Assembly: GCA_003151665.1 (NCBI GenBank)
Contig: PLYD01000144.1
Coordinates: 2,645 to 17,455, forward strand
Length of the DNA stretch: 14,811 nt
Source: Candidatus Dormiibacterota bacterium
GTDB lineage: Bacteria; Chloroflexota; Dormibacteria; Dormibacterales; Dormibacteraceae
Direction of reading: 5' to 3'
Made by a program: the position numbers and the translations under genes
The notes under the pieces: generated by a model
What the model was told of the DNA's origin: nothing
The model's input: the letters and a program-made list of their open reading frames with translations, nothing else
Database searches by the model: none
Part shown: piece by piece, positions 8,654 to 14,811 of the stretch
Position numbering within the stretch: the stretch's first letter is position 1
How the letters are laid out: every line of letters starts with the position of its first letter

Positions 8654-8662
8654 TCACCTCCT
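8654..8662 (-). promoter_or_regulatory. strong Shine-Dalgarno of the EthD-like gene
   Basis: AGGAGGTGA on the minus strand, followed by CGCA and the ATG, is complementary over nine bases to the 16S rRNA 3' end. It fixes the start of the EthD-like gene. Confidence 0.8.
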
Positions 8663-8971
8663 GGTGATCATCCCGCCTGGGGCTCCTACAGAATCAACCA
8701 GACCATGTCACTTATCGGTTCCGCCGTCAATCCGGGCCACAGCTGTGTCAGGCGGTGTGGAAGGAGGCCACTGCAAGGACGGATTCTTGAACGCCGGAAC
8801 TCGCGTTCATCGACTCCGCAGGCCAATCGTGACCCCAGATTGAGCCGGCGGCTTAGGATGGACGCGACGAGAAGCGGGTCATGTTCTCGGTGGAGTACCA
8901 ACGCTCGGGTGAGGTCGTCAAGTCAGCCGATAAATGAACTCGACCGACTGCTTGGTACTCGGAGCGTTGTA

Positions 8972-8988
8972 CCCCGTCTCCCGCTCCA
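8972..8988 (+). repeat. direct repeat copy 2 (partial tRNA-Gly 3' end), candidate distal att site
   Basis: An exact 17-bp copy of 8197-8213, 775 bp away and in the same orientation. The sequence upstream does not fold into the rest of a tRNA, so this is a fragment and not a second gene. GGTAC and GTACC (8954-8958, 8969-8973) form a short inverted repeat overlapping its left edge, as recombinase core sites sometimes do. Confidence 0.6.
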
Positions 8989-9038
8989 CGAACCTTTCGC
9001 GCTCAGGCTCGTTCGCGGGAGACCTCTGTTGATTTGTC

Positions 9039-9058
9039 GGGCGCCTCCAGCGCCCTTT
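9039..9058 (+). terminator. weak hairpin, possible terminator
   Basis: GGGCGC-CTCCA-GCGCCC (9039-9055) forms a perfect 6-bp GC stem with a 5-nt loop followed by only TTT. No gene clearly ends just upstream on this strand, so a terminator role is weakly supported. Confidence 0.25.
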
Positions 9059-9235
9059 GCGCTCCACCGCTCCAACTCGCCTGTCGCGAGGACCTATCGC
9101 TTACGGCGGGCCCCTACCGTGTCATTCTCCTTGGCTGAATGACTATCCAGGCCCCGTTTAACACGCGAGTGACGTACCCGTTGGCGGATTCGGGATGGCC
9201 GCGGCCGTCTTCCAACCCGCAATCGGGCTCAGGGT

Positions 9236-9243
9236 GGAGGTGA
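9236..9243 (+). promoter_or_regulatory. strong Shine-Dalgarno of the DUF3224 gene
   Basis: GGAGGTGA, then CACA, then GTG. It selects GTG 9248 as start. The whole initiation region matches that of the EthD-like gene at 13 of 15 positions. Confidence 0.8.
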
Positions 9244-9247
9244 CACA

Positions 9248-9646
9248 GTGAAGAAGATCGCCAAGGGTGGCTTCGAGATCACGGATTGGCAGGAGAAGCC
9301 CGCGGGCACCTCCACCGGTCCGAACGTGACCAGGGCAACGGTCAAGCAGAAGTTCACCGGGGACATCAAGGGCATGGGCATCACTGAGTACCTCATGGTG
9401 TACCGCCCCGACAAAACCGCGGAGTACTCTGGCGTCCAGGTGATCAAAGGCACCATCGGCGTTCGAAAAGGATCGTTTGCGCTCCTGCTTCGAGGTGGGT
9501 ACGACGGCAAGGAGGCAACGACCAAATGGGAGGTGGTTCCCGATGCCGGAAAAGGTGACCTCAAGGGTTTGACCGGCAAGGGCGGTTTCGGCGCACCGAT
9601 GGGCAGCAAGGGCAAATACACGCTGATTTACGAAATAGCCGACTGA
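9248..9646 (+). CDS. DUF3224 domain-containing protein
   Basis: A 132-aa protein covering essentially one DUF3224 domain, a beta-barrel-like family of unknown function common in soil actinobacteria and Chloroflexota. Family-like features are FEITDWQEKP near the N-terminus, VTRATVKQKFTGDIKGMG, EYLMVYRPD, GTIGVRKGSFALLLRGGYDG, the KWEVVPDAGKGDLKGLTGKG segment and a closing YTLIYEIAD strand. No signal peptide or membrane segment is seen, so it is likely cytoplasmic. Start GTG is fixed by a strong ribosome-binding site. It ends 18 bp from the end of the convergent MFS gene. No biochemical function can be given. Confidence 0.88.
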   Translation: MKKIAKGGFEITDWQEKPAGTSTGPNVTRATVKQKFTGDIKGMGITEYLMVYRPDKTAEYSGVQVIKGTIGVRKGSFALLLRGGYDGKEATTKWEVVPDAGKGDLKGLTGKGGFGAPMGSKGKYTLIYEIAD

Positions 9647-9664
9647 CGAATCGCGCGCGGCTGT

Positions 9665-10840
9665 TCAGGTTCCTGAGTTGGCTCGGACGTCGCTCGGGAT
9701 CCGCAGGGACAGCGCGAGCCAGCCCATTGCCGCCGCGGCGGCGACTCCGGGGATGAACGCAAACAACGACCGCCCGCTCGCGTCCCACAACGCTCCGGCG
9801 ATCAGCGGGACGACGAACGCTATCCCGTACTGGATCGTGAACACCGCGGCGCTCATCCGGTGGACGTCGCCGGCGGCCGCCAGCCTGGGTGGCAACGTCA
9901 GCGTGACGATGAAGGCGAGCGCGGTCGAGAAGCCCAGCACGAAGGCCCAGCCGACCACCCACGGCCCGGGCGTGACCACGATGCCAATCTGCGCGATGGC
10001 CATCAGGGCAGCCGAACCGATGAAGCCGGCTCTTCCCGTGAGCAGCCCGCTCCAGACCGCCACGACCGGTGCGGTCAACAATTGGGCGGCGTTGAGCACC
10101 GCGAGCGTCGGAGTGATGAGCTCATGCCGGCCGGTCTGGTCGAGGTAGTCCGGGATAAAGGCGTTGGCGCCGAAGTAGACGGCCGACGCCATGCCGATGA
10201 CGAGGCCGATCCGGAGAGCCTGTCCCTCGAGCCAGCTCGGCCACCAGCGGGCGGGGACTGCGAGCTTGCGGCGAGCCGGTGCGGCGATCGCGATGACGAC
10301 GGCGCTGACAGCGACGACGATCGACCAAAGGGCCAGCGCGAGGTGCCAGTCTCCATGCGCGATTGGCAAGACGCCAACCGGGGTGGTGAATGTGACGGGC
10401 AGAGTCTCGCCGATAAGGATGCCGTTGCTGTAGACGGCCGTTGCGATGGCGATCCGCGTTGGGAACCACTCGCGCACCAGAGATGGAAAAGCGGGCTGGC
10501 TCACTGCGACCCCAAGGCCCATCAGGAAGGTTGCCGAGAAAAGAATCGCAGGGCTCGAGCCCGCTCCCCGCAGCGCACCGAAGATCGCGACCAGCCCGAG
10601 TCCTGTGATGAGCGCGCCGCGAACGCCCAGCTTGGCGATGAGCAGCGCTCCAGGCACGGATGCGAGGGCCAGGAGCAATACCGGTAGAGACACCAGCCCG
10701 CCGACTGCCTTCTCATCGAGGTGCAGGTCCCGGTGGATGAGCGGGATCAGCGGGGGCACCGCCAGCAGCGTGAGGCGGAGGTCGATACCTCCGAGCCAGA
10801 GCAGAAGGAGGCGGACCAGGTCCTTGCGGCTGAGCTTCAC
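9665..10840 (-). CDS. MFS transporter, CynX/NimT-like
   Basis: A 391-aa inner-membrane protein with about twelve hydrophobic segments, the normal size for the major facilitator superfamily. The first helix region (LGGIDLRLTLLAVPPLIPLI) and the following LHLDEKAVGGLVSLPVLLLA resemble the cyanate/2-nitroimidazole transporter branch (CynX/NimT). A charged loop, ARRKLAVPARWW, sits at the middle where the two six-helix halves join. The start is GTG at 10838-10840 with a GAGG upstream; the nearby ATG is out of frame. No cyanase or other catabolic gene is adjacent, so the substrate is unknown. It is divergent, across 32 bp, from the DsrE-like gene and may share control with it. Confidence 0.9.
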   Translation of the reverse strand: MKLSRKDLVRLLLLWLGGIDLRLTLLAVPPLIPLIHRDLHLDEKAVGGLVSLPVLLLALASVPGALLIAKLGVRGALITGLGLVAIFGALRGAGSSPAILFSATFLMGLGVAVSQPAFPSLVREWFPTRIAIATAVYSNGILIGETLPVTFTTPVGVLPIAHGDWHLALALWSIVVAVSAVVIAIAAPARRKLAVPARWWPSWLEGQALRIGLVIGMASAVYFGANAFIPDYLDQTGRHELITPTLAVLNAAQLLTAPVVAVWSGLLTGRAGFIGSAALMAIAQIGIVVTPGPWVVGWAFVLGFSTALAFIVTLTLPPRLAAAGDVHRMSAAVFTIQYGIAFVVPLIAGALWDASGRSLFAFIPGVAAAAAMGWLALSLRIPSDVRANSGT

Positions 10841-10872
10841 CTTGGCCTCATGCGATCCGCATACTGAAGCCT

Positions 10873-11235
10873 GTGCCCAGCCTTCTGATCGTCACATCGA
10901 CCGGCGCTGAGGATCCAACGCGCGCCAGCGTCCCGTTCCACATCGCATGCAATGGAGCCACACCGGCGGGCACCGAGTGCGGCATCGCGTTCACCGGCGA
11001 TGCGGCGGAGCTGCTGAAGCCCGACATCATCGCCAATGTTTTCGGGCTCGGGATTCCGCCGTTGCGCGACCTCCTGGACAAGTGCGTGGTCCAGGGCATC
11101 AAGTTCTATGTTTGAAAAGGCTGTGCTGAGGCCCGTGGGGTCTTGCCGGAGATGCTCACAGAGAACGCAACGTTCATCACGCCGCCCGACCTGGTGCGGC
11201 TGACCATGGAGGCCGACAAGGTCCTCAGCTTCTAG
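10873..11235 (+). CDS. DsrE-family protein with in-frame TGA (probable selenoprotein)
   Basis: The frame from GTG 10873 encodes a DsrE/F-like protein: PSLLIVTSTGAEDPTRASVP at the N-terminus, GDAAELLKPDI, GIPPLRDLLDKC and GIKFYV. It then meets TGA at 11113-11115 and continues in the same frame with KGCAEARGVLPEML, NATFITPPDLVRLTMEADKV and LSF to TAG at 11233-11235. Family members typically read YVC-x-x-C-x-x-ARG here, so the TGA falls exactly on the first Cys, giving U81-K-G-C84. Full product length is 120 aa, normal for the family. DsrE proteins are small cytoplasmic sulfur-relay or thiol-redox proteins. A SECIS-like hairpin follows the TGA. The alternatives are a nonsense mutation (pseudogene) or a base-call error; if TGA terminated, an 80-aa product lacking the active-site motif would result. 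No clear Shine-Dalgarno is present. The gene ends 5 bp before the convergent ligase. Confidence 0.8.
11119..11147 (+). promoter_or_regulatory. candidate bacterial SECIS stem-loop
   Basis: Directly after the in-frame TGA, GAGGCCC (11128-11134) pairs with GGGUCUU (11138-11144), seven pairs including two G-U. The pairs close a three-base loop GUG (11135-11137). A lower helix GGC/GCC (11119-11121, 11145-11147) is separated by a bulge. The loop begins 19 nt after the TGA and has G then U first, as expected for SelB-binding bacterial SECIS elements. The structure was drawn by eye and not energy-scored. Confidence 0.55.
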
Positions 11236-11240
11236 GGCAT

Positions 11241-13196
11241 TCAGTCGCGGGTGGCGCCGATCGCGGCAAGCGCGCTGGGGTTCTCGAGCGACGACAGATC
11301 GCCAGGATCCTTGCCGGTATAGACCGAGCGCACGACGCGCCGAAGGATCTTGGCGTTGCGGGTCCTGGGTAGGTCGGTCACGAAATGGACCGCCTTCGGC
11401 CGCAGCGGCTTGCCCAGCGCAGTCGCGACGAGGTCGGATAGCTCGTGAGCCAGCTCATCGCTCGCGGCCTTGCCTTTTCGGAGGATGACGAAACAAACGA
11501 GTGCCTCGCCCTTCAACTCGTCGGGAACGCCGATCGCCGCCGCTTCCGCGACCGACGAGTGTGCGACCAGCACCGACTCCACCTCAGCCGGGCCGAGGCG
11601 CTTGCCCGCGACCTTGATCGTGTCGTCGGATCGGCCCAGGACATACCACAGGTCGTCCTGCGGATCGGCGTAAGCCCAGTCGCCGTGGACCCACACTCCA
11701 TCGAAGCGGCTCCAGTAGGTGTCGAGGTAGCGCTGCTTGTCGCCCCAAAAGCCACGGGTCATCCCGGGCCACGGGTTGCGGATCACGAGCTCGCCAACCT
11801 CGCCGCGCACGGAGTTGCCCTCGGCATCGACGACGTCGGCCGCCATTCCTGGAAGGGGTCCCGCGAACGAGCACGGCCGCAGGTGGGTGATGACGTTGCC
11901 GCACAGGATGCCGCCCGAGATCTCGGTGCCGCCCGTGTAATTGATGATCGGCAGGCGTCCGCCACCGATCTTCTCGAAGAACCATTTGAAAGGCTCGGGG
12001 TTCCATGGCTCGCCCGTGCCGCCCAGGATGCGCAGGCTCGACAGGTCGTGGCGGGCCGGCAGCTCGTCACCTTGGGTCATGAGGCCGCGCACGAGAGTGG
12101 GGGAGACGCCGAGCACCGTGACCTTGTGGTCGTCGACCATGCGCCACAGTCGGTCGGGCGCTGGATGGTCGGGAGTGCCCTCGTACAGGACCATGGTCGC
12201 GCCCAACGCGAGCGACCCGAAGATAAGCCAGGGCCCCATCATCCAGCCGATGTCGGTGTACCAGAACACCGTGTCGCCTGCGCCGATGTCGAAGCCGTGC
12301 GCCATGTCCTGCGCGGTCTTGACCGGGAAGCCACCATGCACGTGGACCGTGCCCTTTGCCTTGCCGGTCGTGCCGGACGTGTAGATGATCATCAGCGGGT
12401 CCTCCGGGTCGAGCTCGTGCGTGGGCGCGTGGCGGGGCTCGTCCTCGAGCAGCACCTCCCACACCTGGTCGCGACCGTGAGTCCAGGGAATCTCGCGCAC
12501 GACCCTTCTATGCACGATGACCTTGGTCACCGTGGGGCAGCTGACCAGCGCGCGGTCTGCGGTCTCCTTCATCGGCACGACCTGGCCGCGGCGGTAGAAG
12601 CCGTCGGCGCAGATGAGCACCTTCGCCTCGGCGTCCTGCAGTCGGGTTGCGATGGCCTCGGCGCCATAGCCCGAGAAGATCGGGATGATGACCGCGCCGA
12701 TCTTGGCGGTGGCGAGGACCGAGATCGCGACCTCTGGACACATCGGCATGAAAATGCCGACCCGATCGCCAGTCCGAACGCCGAGACGACGCAGGGCGCC
12801 GGCCAAGCGGCACACCTCTTCATTGAGCTCGCCATAGGTGAGCTTGCGGACGTCGCCGGGCTCGCCCTCCCAGATCAGCGCGAGCTTGTCGTGAAACTCA
12901 CTATCGCGATGCCGGTCGAGGCAGCTCTGCACGATGTTCATACGAGCGCCGATCCACCATCGGGCCCAGGGCTTGCCGTCCGACAGGTCGACGACCTTGT
13001 CGTAGTGGCGGTAGAAGGCGATGTCGATGTCCTTGATCGCAGCGTCCCAGAACCACTCGATATCGTCATCGGCGCGCTTCAGGAGCTCGCGGAACGTCTC
13101 GATTCCATGCTGATCCATGAAGCGCTTGAGCCGGCTCCGGGCGATGACCTCATCGCTCGGCTCCCAGATCACGTCCCCGATCACGACAGGCTGCAT
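11241..13196 (-). CDS. AMP-forming acyl-CoA synthetase, acetyl-CoA-synthetase-like
   Basis: A 651-aa adenylate-forming ligase that would activate a carboxylate with ATP and load it onto CoA; cytoplasmic. An N-terminal ACAS_N-like segment (about 30-100) is followed by the AMP-binding domain with the P-loop YTSGTTGKAKG (272-282), the core motif YTGGTE (420-425) and VWVHGDWAY. The C-terminal domain has GRSDDTIKVAGKRLGPAEVE (521-540) and the catalytic, acetylation-prone lysine in PRTRNAKILRR (Lys616). Length matches Acs (about 650 aa). However, the acetate-pocket Trp of the WWQTETG motif is replaced by the INYTGGTE context, so the substrate may be larger than acetate. Start ATG at 13194-13196 has AAAGG upstream. 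It is divergent from a small unknown gene by 37 bp. Confidence 0.92.
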   Translation of the reverse strand: MQPVVIGDVIWEPSDEVIARSRLKRFMDQHGIETFRELLKRADDDIEWFWDAAIKDIDIAFYRHYDKVVDLSDGKPWARWWIGARMNIVQSCLDRHRDSEFHDKLALIWEGEPGDVRKLTYGELNEEVCRLAGALRRLGVRTGDRVGIFMPMCPEVAISVLATAKIGAVIIPIFSGYGAEAIATRLQDAEAKVLICADGFYRRGQVVPMKETADRALVSCPTVTKVIVHRRVVREIPWTHGRDQVWEVLLEDEPRHAPTHELDPEDPLMIIYTSGTTGKAKGTVHVHGGFPVKTAQDMAHGFDIGAGDTVFWYTDIGWMMGPWLIFGSLALGATMVLYEGTPDHPAPDRLWRMVDDHKVTVLGVSPTLVRGLMTQGDELPARHDLSSLRILGGTGEPWNPEPFKWFFEKIGGGRLPIINYTGGTEISGGILCGNVITHLRPCSFAGPLPGMAADVVDAEGNSVRGEVGELVIRNPWPGMTRGFWGDKQRYLDTYWSRFDGVWVHGDWAYADPQDDLWYVLGRSDDTIKVAGKRLGPAEVESVLVAHSSVAEAAAIGVPDELKGEALVCFVILRKGKAASDELAHELSDLVATALGKPLRPKAVHFVTDLPRTRNAKILRRVVRSVYTGKDPGDLSSLENPSALAAIGATRD

Positions 13197-13233
13197 GGCC
13201 TTTGAAGTCTAGACGGACCCCTAAACTCGGCCG

Positions 13234-13470
13234 GTGGACCTGCTGCCGGCTGATTTCGCAGAGATGCTTGCGAGCGTCCTGGAACCCGGCCAGCAGAAAC
13301 GGATTGCCGAGATCATCGAAGCCGCGACGAGGCTGGATGACGATGCCCTCCGAATATTCCTGGAGAGATTCGCGTCACGAGTCCGCGAGTCACCGGCACC
13401 GGTCAAAGCCAAGGAGCTACTGGGCTTTCTACATGCTTTGGAGAAGGGCGGCCAGTCAACCGCCACCTGA
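13234..13470 (+). CDS. hypothetical protein, 78 aa
   Basis: Not recognised. A small, probably all-helical soluble protein rich in Leu, Glu and Ala (LLPADFAEMLASVLEPGQQK, then a helix with KRIAEIIEAATRLDDDALRIF). It has no signal peptide or membrane segment. The start is GTG, six bases after a TAAACT that could be a -10, which would give a near-leaderless transcript. It is divergent from the acyl-CoA synthetase. Its last 68 bp overlap, tail to tail, the 3' end of the minus-strand gene that follows. Composition looks coding, but no homology is evident from inspection. Confidence 0.55.
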   Translation: MDLLPADFAEMLASVLEPGQQKRIAEIIEAATRLDDDALRIFLERFASRVRESPAPVKAKELLGFLHALEKGGQSTAT

Positions 13471-14047
13471 TCCGTTCAGCGTCCTGGTAAAGGTCCCAAT
13501 AGTTCAGCCATGCCGTTTGGGCGACTGCGAACGCGATGAGCGGCTTGTAATGCGCTCGCGCGCCGCGCACGGCGTGCTGCTGCGCGTAACACCATCGATC
13601 CCACGCACGCTCGACCGTGGAGTCGATCAGCTCCAGCCACTCATCGTCCGCAGCGCTGTTGGGAGGCGGTGGCAGAGTGAGTAGCTTCCACCGTCTTTCG
13701 TCGCGGACCATGGTCACGATCGGCTGACCGCCGGGCCTTCCGACGTGGCGATTGGGCCGAGGGTTAGTCGGATTGGCCGCCATGAGGCGCTGTTGCACGG
13801 CGAAGACGAGATCGTGCGCGGCTCGCAAGGTTGCAGGAGGCAACGGTGGATTGTGGCGGCCCAATCTGATCTGAAGAGTGCGGATGGCCTCGCGAAGTGG
13901 TTGCGGCGCCTCGATGTGGTCATCCAGGTGCAGCGCCTCGACCTCGTCTAGCAACGCGTCGGACTCCGCCAGGAGGGACCTCCTGTGCTCCTCGCCGGCC
14001 GTTTCATGAGCGAGTCGTGAGGCAGTTGCGATCACTGCGTGCACCAT
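13403..14047 (-). CDS. hypothetical protein, 214 aa
   Basis: Not recognised. ATG at 14045-14047 begins MVHAVIATASRLAHETAGEE, followed by helical, Glu/Ala/Leu-rich sequence to about residue 95. A proline-rich turn (NPTNPRPNRHVGRPGGQP) and a tryptophan-rich C-terminal half (WLELIDSTVERAWDRWCY, TAWLNYWDLYQDAERIRWRL) follow. No signal peptide or membrane span is seen. The open frame continues upstream across the CpaB gene on the other strand, but that part has shadow composition and this ATG follows a good -10, so the shorter product is preferred. The 3' end overlaps the 78-aa gene. It is divergent from cpaB. Confidence 0.6.
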   Translation of the reverse strand: MVHAVIATASRLAHETAGEEHRRSLLAESDALLDEVEALHLDDHIEAPQPLREAIRTLQIRLGRHNPPLPPATLRAAHDLVFAVQQRLMAANPTNPRPNRHVGRPGGQPIVTMVRDERRWKLLTLPPPPNSAADDEWLELIDSTVERAWDRWCYAQQHAVRGARAHYKPLIAFAVAQTAWLNYWDLYQDAERIRWRLTGRPSPKHVESPVAPWL

Positions 14048-14063
14048 ATCTGGTGCGTGGAGA

Positions 14064-14084
14064 TTGTCAAGTATAGGTTTACAA
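14064..14084. promoter_or_regulatory. imperfect palindrome, possible operator between divergent genes
   Basis: TTGTCAA-GTATAGG-TTTACAA is a 21-bp sequence whose 7-bp arms match as an inverted repeat at six of seven positions. It sits in the 117-bp gap between the 214-aa gene and cpaB and overlaps a candidate -10 for the former. A dimeric repressor site is plausible but unproven. Confidence 0.35.
14070..14075 (-). promoter_or_regulatory. candidate -10 for the 214-aa gene
   Basis: TATACT on the minus strand, one base from the sigma-70 consensus TATAAT, lies 22 nt before the ATG. No good -35 is present at 16-18 bp spacing. Confidence 0.4.
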
Positions 14085-14164
14085 CGGTTCCCGACAGACT
14101 GGGTCGTACGCGTTAACAGGCAGGCTTGGCCCAGTGCCGCATATCGCCCTACCGTCGCCTCGAC

Positions 14165-14791
14165 ATGATTCAAAGAAAGAGATGGTTGGTGGCGTTTGCG
14201 GCGCTGGCGATAGGAGGTTCGGTCAGCGCGGCGCTGCTCGTCTTTGCCAATCCCGCTCGCGACTCGGTCGACGTCTACGTCGCAGCACGAGACTTGCCGG
14301 CCGGAGCATCGCTTGGTGTCGACGCGATTGCACTTCAACGAATGCCGGTGGCCTCGCGCCACTCGCTTTTCTTTGGCCGCGGCGACGAATCCACGCTCTC
14401 CGGTTTGCGCGCCTCCCACGATCTGTTGTCGGGCCAGCTGATCCAGCGAAGCGATGTGATGGACGCGAGCTCGGCCACTGACCGCCGTCTGGTGTTCGTG
14501 CCGGTGAAGGACGTACCGGCTGCGGACCCAGGATCGAAGGTTGACCTGCTCGTTGTCGGAGGGACTCCCGATCACCCGACTGTGATTCCCTTCGCCCTCG
14601 GCGTCGAAGTTCGTTCGACGAGTCCAAACGGCCTCACGGTGGTGGTCACTTCCAGACAGGCGTCTGCGTTCGTTTACGCCGCCGATGCCATGCAACTCGT
14701 CGCGGTAATCGCTGAGCCGGGGGCATCGGCGGGTGCAGAGGGTCCTGTGTCCAGCGCGAACGAGGCGATGGCTGCAGCCGTGCAGCGATGA
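14165..14791 (+). CDS. cpaB: Flp/Tad pilus assembly protein CpaB (SAF domain)
   Basis: A 208-aa CpaB/RcpC-like protein. A positively charged N-terminus (MIQRKRW) leads into one hydrophobic helix (about 7-27), anchoring it in the membrane. A SAF domain follows (VDVYVAARDLPAGASLGVDA, about 36-100), then the RcpC/CpaB beta-domain with RRLVFVPVKDVPAADPGSKV and DLLVVGG. CpaB proteins support assembly or secretion of Tad-type pili. The ATG at 14165 is preferred because it starts right before the membrane helix; a TTG at 14126 in the same frame is less likely. TACCGT ends 9 nt before it. Its stop overlaps the next start (ATGA), indicating a polycistronic pilus operon running off the right edge. Confidence 0.85.
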   Translation: MIQRKRWLVAFAALAIGGSVSAALLVFANPARDSVDVYVAARDLPAGASLGVDAIALQRMPVASRHSLFFGRGDESTLSGLRASHDLLSGQLIQRSDVMDASSATDRRLVFVPVKDVPAADPGSKVDLLVVGGTPDHPTVIPFALGVEVRSTSPNGLTVVVTSRQASAFVYAADAMQLVAVIAEPGASAGAEGPVSSANEAMAAAVQR

Positions 14792-14811
14792 GCCGGGTGA
14801 TCGCAATCGCC
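14788..14811 (+). CDS. start of a probable CpaE/MinD-like ATPase (3' partial)
   Basis: Only eight codons are in the window: ATG overlapping the cpaB stop as ATGA, reading MSRVIAIA. That matches the usual opening strand before a deviant Walker A motif in MinD/CpaE-type ATPases, and such a gene commonly follows cpaB in tad operons. The family call rests on context and eight residues. Confidence 0.5.

Larger units (their letters stand above)
8650..9247. other. 598-bp intergenic region with tRNA-derived repeat
   Basis: No convincing gene is seen here on either strand; open frames have arginine/serine-rich shadow composition. It holds the Shine-Dalgarno of the EthD-like gene (8654-8662), a 7-bp perfect inverted repeat TGAACGC/GCGTTCA (8788-8794 and 8803-8809), the second copy of the tRNA 3' end (8972-8988), a hairpin at 9039-9055, and the ribosome-binding site of the DUF3224 gene. 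The appearance is that of decayed mobile-element or gene remnant sequence. Confidence 0.5.

Noticed and set aside
8881..8937. Short frame MFSVEYQRSGEVVKSADK
   Set aside because: Only 18 codons, no ribosome-binding site, and an in-frame stop just upstream; at most a remnant.
8938..8988. Second complete tRNA gene ending at the repeat
   Set aside because: Upstream sequence lacks a matching acceptor 5' strand, D arm and anticodon arm.
8642..9142. Plus-strand open frame of 166 codons in the tRNA-downstream region
   Set aside because: Arg/Ser/Pro-rich sequence without a ribosome-binding site, antisense to the start of the EthD-like gene and crossing the tRNA-derived repeat.
11113..11115. General reassignment of TGA as a sense codon
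   Set aside because: The DUF3224, MFS, acyl-CoA synthetase and cpaB genes all end in TGA at the expected protein length.
11445..13205. Long plus-strand open frame (586 codons) opposite the acyl-CoA synthetase
   Set aside because: It is antisense of a gene with clear family motifs; no recognisable domain in this frame.
14048..14806. Upstream extension of the 214-aa minus-strand gene to 467 codons
   Set aside because: The extension is antisense to cpaB, has Arg-rich shadow composition, and a -10 element and ATG lie at the shorter start.
1..14811. CRISPR array, transposase or integrase gene, rRNA
   Set aside because: No spaced short repeats, transposase- or integrase-like protein, or rRNA sequence was seen on either strand.

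Overview
This is a GC-rich, gene-dense bacterial window with many GTG starts and very short intergenic spacers. Its content (GH57/GT5 glycogen enzymes, a DUF3417-type glucan phosphorylase, a nucleotidyltransferase/phosphomannomutase-like fusion, an EthD-like protein, DUF3224, and Tad-pilus CpaB) suits a soil Chloroflexota, Dormibacterota or actinobacteria-like lineage. That placement is inference. TGA is the normal stop for several genes here, so the code is standard.

Left third (1-8114), alpha-glucan and sugar-nucleotide metabolism: the window opens inside a large fusion of a GH57 glycoside hydrolase with a GT5 glycogen synthase. It converges on an alpha-glucan phosphorylase. That gene is divergent, across 35 bp, from an 840-aa protein with an intact sugar-1-phosphate nucleotidyltransferase, a left-handed beta-helix and a phosphomannomutase-like domain whose catalytic motifs have decayed. 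Together these could build, trim and phosphorolyse storage glucan and make an activated sugar.

Middle (8115-9646): an intact tRNA-Gly(CCC) is followed 775 bp later by an exact 17-bp copy of its 3' end, which looks like an attachment-site scar. Between the copies lies an EthD-like small gene on the minus strand. A DUF3224 gene follows the second copy. These two small genes share an almost identical, strong ribosome-binding site, unlike most other genes in the window.

Right part (9665-14811): a CynX/NimT-like MFS transporter is divergent from a DsrE-family gene that carries an in-frame TGA exactly where the family has the first Cys of its CxxC-like motif. The frame continues with perfect family-like sequence to a TAG stop. 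A stem-loop with a GU-containing apical loop lies 19 nt after the TGA, at the position expected of a bacterial SECIS. This is the most interesting signal in the window: a probable selenocysteine-containing DsrE-like protein. Next come an acetyl-CoA-synthetase-like ligase, two unrecognised genes overlapping at their 3' ends, and the start of a Tad/Flp pilus operon (CpaB, then eight codons of what is probably a CpaE/MinD-like ATPase).
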